Shown piece by piece: positions 32,781-39,347 of a DNA stretch of 39,347 bases (its first letter is position 1; each line of letters opens with the position of its first letter). Where the stretch lies: NCBI GenBank assembly GCA_028282705.1, contig JANQHI010000013.1:1-39347 (forward strand), written 5' to 3'. The translations under genes were made by a program, and so were the position numbers. This stretch comes from Prolixibacteraceae bacterium (lineage in GTDB: Bacteria > Bacteroidota > Bacteroidia > Bacteroidales > Prolixibacteraceae). The notes under the pieces are model-generated. The model was not told the origin of the DNA. It saw only the letters and a list, made by a program, of their open reading frames with translations, and did not search any database.

Positions 32781-33089
32781 CCTTAGTTTCCTAAAAATAT
32801 GGAACACTGATAATACAGGTAAGGCTGATTATAAACTGATTTATCCGTGATAATCTATTAAATAAGTGTTATCTGTGTTCTATAATAGTTGCAATAAGTT
32901 TTCTATTCCTTTATAAAATCATCTATATCTCACTGTTGCTTAACATATATATAGCATACCTTCAATGTAAAAAACCTGCTAAAAAGCATTATTTCTCAAT
33001 TTTCCACATATTAAATTGCCTCTATAAAACCATAATAACTAAGGTATTAGTAAAATTTTAAAACAATTTACAGTTTAAAACCTAGAGGT
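32781..33089. other. Gene-free stretch, 309 bases, ahead of glnA
   Basis: Its left part is the inverted repeat at 32802-32880. The rest is AT-rich with no box close to TAnnTTTG that I would trust. It should hold the glnA promoter and any nitrogen-control site, but I cannot point to one. Confidence 0.5.
32802..32880. repeat. Inverted repeat of 15 bases (13 matching), 79 bases overall
   Basis: GAACACTGATAATAC at 32802-32816 is mirrored by GTGTTATCTGTGTTC at 32866-32880 (reverse complement GAACACAGATAACAC), 13 of 15 matching. Between them a related fragment, CCGTGATAATCTATT, occurs. It may be a small intergenic repeat or the terminator region of the symporter gene. Confidence 0.45.
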
Positions 33090-34574
33090 ATGTATAAGAA
33101 TAAACTTGAAAGGTATTTGGGTAAAAATGCTTCTGATTTTACAAAAAAAGACATCATCAGGTATATCATGGAAAATGATATTAAGTTGCTTAATTTTCGT
33201 TATGCAGGTGGAGATGGCAGGCTAAAGGAATTAAGTTTTGTATTTACATCAGAAAAACATTTAGATGAAATCCTTACCTGTGGGGAACGTGTTGATGGGT
33301 CAAGTATATTCAACTACATTGAAGCAGGGTCAAGTGACCTGTATATTATCCCTAAATACAGGACAGCTTTTGTAAACCCATTCAAAGAAAATACTTTAGA
33401 AGTACTATGTACCTGTTACAGTTCTGATGGCTCCCCACTGATGAGTGCACCAGATAATATTATGAACAGGGCACATGAAGTGCTGGTTGAAAAAACAGGC
33501 TATGAATTATATGCCATGGGTGAGCTTGAGTTTTATATAATGGGCAAGGATGATGAATTATACCCTGCCAATGACCAGCAAGGATACCATGAGTCTACCC
33601 CATTTGCCAAATATCGTGGAATTATTGAAGAAGCTATTCCCATGATTGCTGAAGTGGGTGGCCACCTAAAATATGCCCATTCTGAAGTGGGGAACTTCAA
33701 ACAAGGGGTTAAGGTTTTTGAGCAATATGAAATGGAATTCCTGCCCACTAAGATGGAAGAAGCAGCCAACCAACTGATCCTAGCTAAATGGATACTTAGA
33801 AATATTGCCTTGAAGTATGGGGTAACCATGAGTTTTGCCCCAAAAATCACTGTGGGCAAAGCAGGAAGCGGGTTACACATCCACACTAAGTTGATGAAAG
33901 ATGGTAAAAATGCCATGATTGAAAATAACCAACTGAGTGATGTGGCTAAAAGAGCTATTGCAGGATTACTTTATCTATCTCCTTCACTTACAGCTTTTGG
34001 GAATACAATCCCTACTTCTTATTTAAGGCTGGTACCCCACCAGGAAGCACCCACCAATATTTGCTGGGGTGACAGGAACAGGTCAGTATTGATCAGGGTG
34101 CCACTGGGATGGTTGGGTAGTGCCAACAAAATGGTACAGGATGCCAACCCCAATGATGCCAGTGGTTTTGCAAACTATAGCGACAGGCAAACCGTGGAGT
34201 TCAGGTGCCCTGATGGGTCAGCCAATATTTACTTACTGATGGCAGGGCTGGCAGTGGCTATAAGGCATGGCCTTGAAATGGAAAACTCCCTGGAATATTC
34301 TGAACAAAACTATGTGGATGTGGATATCTTTAAAACTGAAAACCAACAAATTCAGGACAAACTAAAACAGCTTCCACTTTCTTGTTTTGAATCTGCTGAA
34401 AACCTGTTGGGGCAATGTGAGTATTTCACCAAGTATAATGTATTCTCAAAAGGGGTACTGGAAACTTATGCCAAATCACTAAAGACTTATAAAGACAAAG
34501 GGCTTAGTGAAAGGCTGTTTGGGAAACAACATGATATAAAAGAGCTGGTTGAAGAATATATTCATTGTGGATAG
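33090..34574 (+). CDS. glnA: Glutamine synthetase, Bacteroidota type I variant
   Basis: This 494-residue cytoplasmic enzyme makes glutamine from glutamate, ammonia and ATP. The catalytic residues are present: VDGSSIFNY, the metal ligands E145 and E147 in GELEFYIM, HSEVG, H263 and H265 in GSGLHIHT, NRSVLIRVP and VEFRCPDGSANIYL. Between HSEVG and the QYEMEF block (canonical Q-x-E) lies an insertion of about ten residues, NFKQGVKVFE, absent from enterobacterial GlnA but seen in the Bacteroides-type enzyme. The adenylylation Tyr in the usual NLYDLP context is not present, so covalent control by GlnE is unlikely. It appears monocistronic. Confidence 0.93.
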   Translation: MYKNKLERYLGKNASDFTKKDIIRYIMENDIKLLNFRYAGGDGRLKELSFVFTSEKHLDEILTCGERVDGSSIFNYIEAGSSDLYIIPKYRTAFVNPFKENTLEVLCTCYSSDGSPLMSAPDNIMNRAHEVLVEKTGYELYAMGELEFYIMGKDDELYPANDQQGYHESTPFAKYRGIIEEAIPMIAEVGGHLKYAHSEVGNFKQGVKVFEQYEMEFLPTKMEEAANQLILAKWILRNIALKYGVTMSFAPKITVGKAGSGLHIHTKLMKDGKNAMIENNQLSDVAKRAIAGLLYLSPSLTAFGNTIPTSYLRLVPHQEAPTNICWGDRNRSVLIRVPLGWLGSANKMVQDANPNDASGFANYSDRQTVEFRCPDGSANIYLLMAGLAVAIRHGLEMENSLEYSEQNYVDVDIFKTENQQIQDKLKQLPLSCFESAENLLGQCEYFTKYNVFSKGVLETYAKSLKTYKDKGLSERLFGKQHDIKELVEEYIHCG

Positions 34575-34914
34575 GATTCAGTTATCAGTCCCAGTAATCA
34601 GTTTGCAGTATCCATATTTGTTGAAAGGATAGCAAAAAATTCTCCCTCTTTTAAGGAGCCTGTCAGGTTGTACTTGACAGGCTAGGAGTATTCTGCCAAA
34701 TGGCAGAGGGAAGGGGTTATTTTAGAACAGTACCAAGTTTAGGGTAGTAAGAGAATATTCAATACCAAATATTCAATAATCAATATTCAAAGAAGGATTT
34801 AGCCATTGGTACCTGAATCTTAATAATTAACCTTAATAGATTCTCTCATTTTCTAATTTCCTCATTCACTCAGTTACTCAATTACTATTCAATTCACTCA
34901 ATTTATTCAATTAA
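34575..34914. other. Gene-free stretch, 340 bases, repeat-rich
   Basis: It contains the two-hairpin repeat at 34641-34717. Then comes a short AATATTCAAT array at about 34754-34790 (three partly conserved units), and from about 34838 to 34914 a C/T/A-rich stretch full of CATTCACTCA and CAATT words, similar in style to the ACTCATTCAAGC repeats at 14909 and 19685. No gene is visible. glnA and the next gene converge on this stretch. Confidence 0.6.
34641..34717 (+). repeat. Two-hairpin intergenic repeat, copy 2, with an extra stem
   Basis: It starts TCTCCCTCTTTTAAGGAG as copy 1 starts TCTCCTCC...AAGGAGGAG. It then carries an extra stem, AGCCTGTCA (34657-34665) with TGACAGGCT (34675-34683), then AGGAGTA, the inner stem TCTGCC-AAAT-GGCAGA (34692-34707) and a G-rich end, GGGAAGGGGTT. 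It lies shortly after glnA and may help end its transcript. Confidence 0.55.
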
Positions 34915-35739
34915 TTACCTTATCAACCTAACCCAGCCCTGGATAATTTCCCCTGTTTCAGGGTCAAGTTGTGAACCATACATGCTGTGTGGAATGGCAT
35001 AAATAATAAGCATTACTATGGAGGCTACCACCACATAAGCTGGCCTTTCTTTTTTATGGTTGGTTAAAACAGCTATTATCCAAAAAATAAAAGATACCAG
35101 GGTTTTATTGTCAGTGAGGTCCCAGGCAAACGGCACTCCAGCCCAAGCTTCACCAAAAGCATGCCATTGTACCCATGGTCCCAGGAACATGCCTCCAATA
35201 GCCAGGAACAGCAAAGTAAAACGGGCATATAAACGAAATTTTTTATGCCTGAAAATTGCCATAATACCTGATAAGTTACCCAACAACATTGCAATAAATA
35301 TAAACAGGACATGAGGCACCAAAACTGCACCAGGCACAGCACCTTTAAACCTAATAACCACAGGAATACCATTATTTAACATAAAGGCTTCACCATGTTT
35401 TACCAGTTCAACTTTGTATTCCAGCTTACCAGCAGGAGGCTGATGTGGCAAAAAACCTTTTAGGTTATCTCCTTCCCTATCCATTTGCACAACTGCCCAC
35501 CCTTCATTGGTAGGAAAACGTTTATAGTAAATCTTTCCTTCTACCTCTTTATCAGGAATATTTAGTTCAACTTTACAATCAGATTCCCCACCATGGCTCC
35601 TTACCAGTTTAAATTTGTAGGTAGTATTGCCAATGGCAACTTCTGTTTGTTTGTCATAGGTGGGGCCTGTTTTCCTTTGGTAAATTACTGCTGCAAGGGT
35701 AATAATTATGGCCAATATCCAGAATAATAAAGCTTTCAT
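34915..35739 (-). CDS. Membrane protein of unknown function with a periplasmic domain
   Basis: A 274-residue protein I cannot name with confidence. One N-terminal helix (residues 2-19) is followed by about 105 residues of mostly beta-strand-like, charged sequence (YKFKLVRSHGGESDCKVELNI onward), predicted periplasmic. Five or so hydrophobic helices make up the C-terminal half. FLGPWVQWHAFGEAWAGVPFAWDLTDNKTLVSFIFWIIAVL contains many aromatic residues, two histidines nearby and an invariant-looking WxxxG pattern, so a heme- or quinone-related role is conceivable but unproven. The ATG at 35739 was chosen because the seven residues before it would disturb the first helix. Confidence 0.6.
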   Translation of the reverse strand: MKALLFWILAIIITLAAVIYQRKTGPTYDKQTEVAIGNTTYKFKLVRSHGGESDCKVELNIPDKEVEGKIYYKRFPTNEGWAVVQMDREGDNLKGFLPHQPPAGKLEYKVELVKHGEAFMLNNGIPVVIRFKGAVPGAVLVPHVLFIFIAMLLGNLSGIMAIFRHKKFRLYARFTLLFLAIGGMFLGPWVQWHAFGEAWAGVPFAWDLTDNKTLVSFIFWIIAVLTNHKKERPAYVVVASIVMLIIYAIPHSMYGSQLDPETGEIIQGWVRLIR

Positions 35740-35822
35740 GTACAATGGTTTTAAAGCCACCTAAAGATAGTGCCTTTTATCAATTAATTAATTGTATTTA
35801 AGATTGTTGTGCGTTTTTATTA

Positions 35823-36931
35823 TTAAATAGCTATTTTTGTGACTCTTAGAGGTTTTTCATATTTTTCTATCAGTTTATCATTTAATTCTCCATTTGGATA
35901 TTCCCCAATTAGTCTGGTATATAATTCCTCAGTTTCAACATTATAATTTGCATACAACAGATTGTTGGCTAAATAATAGTATTTTGAAGCTTGTGGAAGT
36001 TCCTTTAGCGCAAGGTCAAACTTGTCTTTGTCAAATGTTTTAAAAATAATTAATTCATTCTTTGATTCACTGTTCTTAAAGTTTAGATATAATTCGATAA
36101 ACTCATTATACTCTTGGCTTATGAGAGTAGCATAGTCAATGTCTTGTGCATTAAATTCGATAATTTCGTTAATATGAGCAGGAATTTTCTTTTGTAATAG
36201 TTTTTCTGTCTCCTCCTTATGGTCTAACATTAAATACCTCAGAAACTCCTTTTTTGCACCAAATCTGATTTCGGCATATGTATAATTATAGAGGAATGGA
36301 CTAATGTAAGATTTCTCTTTTTCTAAGTTTGTTAACTGCTCAGATAGTTTTTGTTTTATATTCTTATTTGCCTCTTCCGTAGTTTTCGATAAGGTTACCG
36401 CTTCATCAAATCTTTGGTCTAGGTCGAAAGTGGATTGATAAAATTCTGAGTTGTACATATTTTCATTTGAGAATTTAATTTTTGTTTTACCATAACGGCT
36501 AGTTTTGGTCAGTTCAACGATTGTTTCAGAACAAGGCTCAATTAAATATGTTGTCATGGGCATGGTAAAAAAATTTTTACAGTACCCTTCATAGTATTCA
36601 TCTGTAAAAGATTCATACAATAAAAAACTTCTGTGATCAAGAATTTTTTTTCTGGAGTGAGACAAAGAATAAATGGTTTGTCTATATTGTTAAAGGTAAA
36701 TTCAAATGTTTTATCTGAATTCAAAATTATGCAATCTTCAAAAGTTGAAAAAGGTGAGTGGAAAGGTAATGTAGCCATATATACAGTATCTGTATGCCAT
36801 TTATTAACTCTTCCTTTTATTAATGTTTGATCTTTGTTTATTGACTTATCAAAGGGTAGTTTCTTTGATTTCTGATTACACCCTATAAAAATGATTAAGG
36901 TTAGAAATAGAATAGATTGAAATAATTTCAT
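35823..36931 (-). pseudogene. TlpA-like lipoprotein gene (DUF4369-type N-domain), frameshifted and lacking the thioredoxin domain
   Basis: Two overlapping frames make one gene. Frame 1 (36931 down to about 36645) starts with a lipoprotein signal, MKLFQSILFLTLIIFIGCNQ, whose cysteine is the lipid site. It continues IKGRVNKWHTDTVYMATLPF and CIILNSDKTFEFTFNNIDKPFILCLTPEKK, the pattern of DUF4369. Frame 2 continues ILDHRSFLLYESF to RVTKIAI. The switch lies at an A8 run on (-) (bases 36644-36651); one added A restores a single frame. The protein stops where TlpA-like relatives go on with their thioredoxin domain (after TKIAI), and no CxxC follows downstream. It is therefore probably a decayed outer-membrane redox lipoprotein. 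CpG is not as depleted as in nearby core genes. Confidence 0.6.
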
Positions 36932-37106
36932 ACTATTTAATTTTGAGTTTTCATGTTTAATCTAGGTCTTTTCAAAATGGTTACCAACTTGTTTGTAAAA
37001 AAATACCAACCATGCAATGTTGTATATTTAGGATTACAGGCTAATTGCTAACTTTAAAATAGTTTACAACAGGTTCACTTGTAAAATTGCCCCCTTTAAG
37101 TGGCTA

Positions 37107-37526
37107 TTATAAAAATTCTTCCTTCCACCCTACAATAGCTGCAGGCAGTGTATGTGCCAGGTAAAGCAAACAGGCACCAATTACAACATGTATACTTTCC
37201 CCAATTACAGAAAAACCATAGATTAACACTATTGCCACAATAACAAAAACAACATAAGCTTGCCTCATAGCCTGCAAGAAAACTTGCACCTGCCTTTCAT
37301 CAAGGTATTCTTTTTCTTTATACACCATTTTCCAAAGGTTGGTCTTGAAAAATACCCTTGCATATGACACAACAACCAGGACAAGCCCTACAGCCCCACC
37401 AGTAAAGAATAGTGCTGGTTTACGAAAATATAAGCTCAAATAAAAGAAGCCTATGATTAAAAGTATGGAGAAATAGTTCAATATGATCCACCTTTGGCGA
37501 GCATGTTTTGATAGTTGATTTTCCAT
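37107..37526 (-). CDS. Membrane protein with DER motif, partner of XRE regulator (second module)
   Basis: A 139-residue inner-membrane protein with four hydrophobic helices (about residues 12-28, 34-52, 83-103 and 107-125). The cytoplasmic loop between the second and third contains KEKEYLDERQVQVFLQAMRQAY, which matches the DER loop of the protein at 5658-6104 (SDERDKLIKLKATR), though the rest has diverged. The gene follows the XRE gene with one base between stop and start, so it is cotranscribed and controlled by the palindrome at 37807-37824. Its function is unknown. A TTG in frame 15 bases upstream could extend the protein but would overlap the XRE gene. Confidence 0.7.
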   Translation of the reverse strand: MENQLSKHARQRWIILNYFSILLIIGFFYLSLYFRKPALFFTGGAVGLVLVVVSYARVFFKTNLWKMVYKEKEYLDERQVQVFLQAMRQAYVVFVIVAIVLIYGFSVIGESIHVVIGACLLYLAHTLPAAIVGWKEEFL

Positions 37527-37527
37527 T

Positions 37528-37791
37528 TTAATTCCCTCCAATTTTATTTTTGAGTTCTACAATTTCTTCAATCAAGGGTTTTAATGGCTTTGAAGAGAAA
37601 ATAAGCTCAAGGGGTAACCCAAAGTATTCACTTATTTTTAAAGCCAAGTCAAGGCTTGGGTTATATTCTTCACGCTCAAGGTACCCTATGGTCTGAAAGT
37701 TAACACCTATCACATCAGCCAGTTCCTGTCTTGAAATGCCTTTCTCTTTCCTTAGCACTGAAATCCTGTTATACAACTTCCTTGACTTCAT
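37528..37791 (-). CDS. Short XRE-family HTH regulator (second module)
   Basis: An 87-residue regulator. The HTH is LYNRISVLRKEKGISRQELADVIGVNFQTIGYLEREEYNPSLDLALKISEYFGLPLELIF, the same short-XRE class as the protein at 6106-6327. Shared positions include RQELADVIGV/QQELADKVGA, QTI and YxPSLxLAxKI. It adds a 20-residue charged tail, LKPLIEEIVELKNKIGGN, that could help dimerise. The likely operator is a perfect palindrome 16 bases before the start codon. The membrane partner follows at once. Gene order is reversed relative to the first module. Confidence 0.9.
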   Translation of the reverse strand: MKSRKLYNRISVLRKEKGISRQELADVIGVNFQTIGYLEREEYNPSLDLALKISEYFGLPLELIFSSKPLKPLIEEIVELKNKIGGN

Positions 37792-37806
37792 GTTTTTTAT
37801 ATATTT

Positions 37807-37824
37807 TGTTGTAAATTTACAACA
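37807..37824. promoter_or_regulatory. Perfect 18-bp palindromic operator
   Basis: TGTTGTAAATTTACAACA is a perfect palindrome covering the -7 region of the promoter for the XRE gene at 37791. A bound XRE dimer would block RNA polymerase, so negative autoregulation is likely. The half-site TGTAAA/TTTACA is shared with the operator candidate at 5577-5596. Confidence 0.65.
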
Positions 37825-37842
37825 TTTAGTGTCAAAAACAAA
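37812..37842 (-). promoter_or_regulatory. Promoter of the second XRE module
   Basis: On the (-) strand TTTG (37842-37839) is followed after exactly 19 bases by TAAATTTA (37819-37812), one base from TAnnTTTG. Transcription would start near 37805, about 14 bases before the start codon. Confidence 0.55.
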
Positions 37843-38006
37843 ACATATAGGATTTTTAAATTGATTATCACTTTTTCATTGATTACAGCTTTGATACACC
37901 CTTAAAGTAAAAGGTTACAGAAAAATACTCCTAAAATTACTTATTCCATGTTACTTCAGGCAGTAAGCTTTTTTTTTATCTTTAATCCAAATTACATACG
38001 TTTTTT

Positions 38007-39239
38007 ATGGCTCTAAACTATATCTGGGTATTTTTCTTTCTTATGGCATTTGTGATTGGCTTGGTGAAGCTTGTTTTTTTTGGTGATATGGAAGTTTTCC
38101 CTGCCATGATGAATTCAACTTTTGAGATGGCAGAAACTGGTTTTAAGGTTTCATTGGGACTTACAGGTGTATTGACCCTTTGGATGGGGATCATGAAAAT
38201 TGGTGAAAAAGGTGGGGTTGTAAAAATATTTTCCAGGCTATTGGGACCACTTTTTCAAAAAATATTCCCTGATTTAGGAGAAAAGCACCCTGCCCATGGC
38301 TCTATTATGATGAATATTGCTGCCAACATGCTAAACCTAGACAATGCAGCTACTCCAATGGGGCTAAAAGCCATGAAGGAAATGCAGGAAACCAACCCCA
38401 ATAAATCTGTTGCCTCTAATGCCCAGATCATGTTCCTGGTGCTCAATACTTCAGGGCTGACTGTGTTACCCATCAGTATTATGGTGTACAGGGCACAACT
38501 TGGGGCAGCCAACCCTTCTGATATTTTTATCCCCATTTTGCTAGCTACCTATTTCTCAACCATTGTAGGGCTGGTGGCTGTTTCCCTTTACCAAAAGATA
38601 AACCTCTTCAATAAAACCATTTTATTTTACCTGGGGGGGCTTACTGCTTTTATTGGGGCTGTTATCTGGTACTTTTCCACACTTGATAAAGAAGCCATTA
38701 CACAGATTTCCAGTGTTGCCAGCAACCTGATCTTGTTTTCAGTAATCATAGTTTTTATCCTTCTTGGATTAAAAAACAAGGTGAATGTGTATGAATCATT
38801 TATTGAGGGAGCAAAAGATGGGTTTAAAGTGGCAGTAAAAATTATACCATACCTAGTTGCCATATTGGTAGCCATTGGTGTGTTCAGGACTTCAGGGGCA
38901 ATGGACTGGTTTGTGGGGGGCATAGCTGCTGCTTTCAAATTCTTTGGGGTCAATACAGATTTTATTGAAGCTTTGCCCACAGCATTGATGAAACCACTGA
39001 GCGGCAGTGGAGCCAGGGGTATGATGGTGGATGCCATGACTACCTATGGAGCAGATTCATTTGTAGGCAAGGTTGCCAGCACAGTGCAAGGGGCTACTGA
39101 TACTACCTTCTATATTTTGGCTGTTTATTTTGGGGCAGTGGGGATAAAGAATACCAGGTATGCTGTGGTGTGTGGGCTAATTGCTGACTTTGCAGGTATA
39201 ATTGCTGCCATTGTTATGGCCTATTTGTTTTTTCATTGA
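38007..39239 (+). CDS. SpmA-SpmB fusion, nucleoside-recognition (Gate) domain membrane protein
   Basis: A 410-residue inner-membrane protein that joins the two spore-maturation proteins SpmA and SpmB in one chain. The N-terminal half is SpmA-like, with NIAANMLNLDNAATPMGLKAMKEMQ. The C-terminal half is SpmB-like, with ALMKPLSGSGARGMMVDAMTTYGADSF and VQGATDTTFYILAVYFGAVG. Both halves carry a Gate domain, and there are about ten hydrophobic segments. The organism group does not sporulate, so a transport role is likelier; the substrate is unknown. The fused form is common in Bacteroidota. The ATG at 38007 gives a normal N-terminus. It is followed by an intergenic repeat. Confidence 0.9.
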   Translation: MALNYIWVFFFLMAFVIGLVKLVFFGDMEVFPAMMNSTFEMAETGFKVSLGLTGVLTLWMGIMKIGEKGGVVKIFSRLLGPLFQKIFPDLGEKHPAHGSIMMNIAANMLNLDNAATPMGLKAMKEMQETNPNKSVASNAQIMFLVLNTSGLTVLPISIMVYRAQLGAANPSDIFIPILLATYFSTIVGLVAVSLYQKINLFNKTILFYLGGLTAFIGAVIWYFSTLDKEAITQISSVASNLILFSVIIVFILLGLKNKVNVYESFIEGAKDGFKVAVKIIPYLVAILVAIGVFRTSGAMDWFVGGIAAAFKFFGVNTDFIEALPTALMKPLSGSGARGMMVDAMTTYGADSFVGKVASTVQGATDTTFYILAVYFGAVGIKNTRYAVVCGLIADFAGIIAAIVMAYLFFH

Positions 39240-39250
39240 TTGGGAACACA

Positions 39251-39300
39251 ACCACCCCTCCCACCTAAAGGTGGGCACCCCTCCTGGCCAGGAGGGGAAA
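39251..39300 (-). repeat. Two-hairpin intergenic repeat, copy 3 (opposite strand)
   Basis: Read on (-), it starts with the perfect 20-base palindrome CCCCTCCTGGCCAGGAGGGG (39278-39297), then TG, then the inner stem CCCACC-TTTA-GGTGGG (39260-39275) and AGGGGTGGT. This matches the order of copy 1 at 14803-14861, in which the inner stem also begins with CCC but has different bases. It lies 11 bases after the SpmAB stop and may serve as its terminator. The last 47 bases of the window hold nothing recognisable. Confidence 0.65.
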
Positions 39301-39347
39301 TTATTAACACAATAAAAAATCTCCTCTCTCAACATTTAACCGAAAAA

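Noticed and set aside
1-39347. CRISPR arrays, tRNA genes, rRNA, insertion sequences or prophage
   Set aside because: I saw no evenly spaced direct repeats with unique spacers, no cloverleaf-like sequence in the gaps, and no transposase, integrase or phage protein.

Overview
This window looks like a chromosomal segment of a Bacteroidota bacterium. Two groups of features point there: protein families typical of the phylum (a GlnA with a long insertion, a RseC-RnfBCDGEA cluster, a fused SpmA-SpmB protein, a DUF3471-type serine hydrolase, an AddB-like PD-(D/E)XK nuclease), and promoter-like TAnnTTTG boxes with TTTG-type elements upstream. The Rnf operon implies ferredoxin-linked energy conservation, so an anaerobic or facultative life is likely. 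I see no rRNA, tRNA, CRISPR array, transposase or phage gene.

Layout. (1) Bases 1-2483 are accessory-like: a frameshifted S41 peptidase remnant and an EFR1-type flavodoxin/ferredoxin protein, each followed by a copy of the same repeat, then a 725-base gene-free stretch. (2) 2484-9006: a GNAT, the ribosome GTPase RsgA, two related zinc-free MDR oxidoreductases, a membrane protein plus XRE regulator pair behind a palindromic operator, a second GNAT, a secreted protein and a glycine-rich membrane protein. From 5658 to 9006 the genes lie close together and may be one transcript. (3) 9287-14751: rseC-rnfBCDGEA. (4) 14992-22330: AddB-like nuclease (-), gamma-glutamyltransferase, HAD phosphatase, and a (-) pair of TSUP transporter and CobW-type GTPase. 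(5) 22686-27314: two tandem, translationally coupled CLC proteins with CBS domains, then a PAP2 phosphatase. (6) 27338-34574: serine hydrolase, small membrane protein, glyA, an AGCS amino-acid:cation symporter and glnA. (7) 34915-39239: an unknown membrane protein, a decayed TlpA-like lipoprotein gene, a second XRE plus membrane protein module behind a perfect 18-bp palindrome, and a SpmA-SpmB fusion.

The most striking signals are not single genes. First, CpG is almost absent from the core genes: by eye 3 in 960 bases of rnfD, where about 40 would be expected. It is only about two-fold depleted in the two decayed islands at the window's edges. Second, the window carries two divergent copies of an XRE regulator plus DER-motif membrane protein module, each with a TGTAAA/TTTACA palindrome over its promoter. 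Third, three rnf genes have canonical Shine-Dalgarno sequences, unusual in this phylum. Fourth, several intergenic repeat families are visible, including a two-hairpin element whose inner stems change sequence but keep their shape. I found no clearly new enzymatic or defence system. All homology statements come from reading motifs, without a database search.
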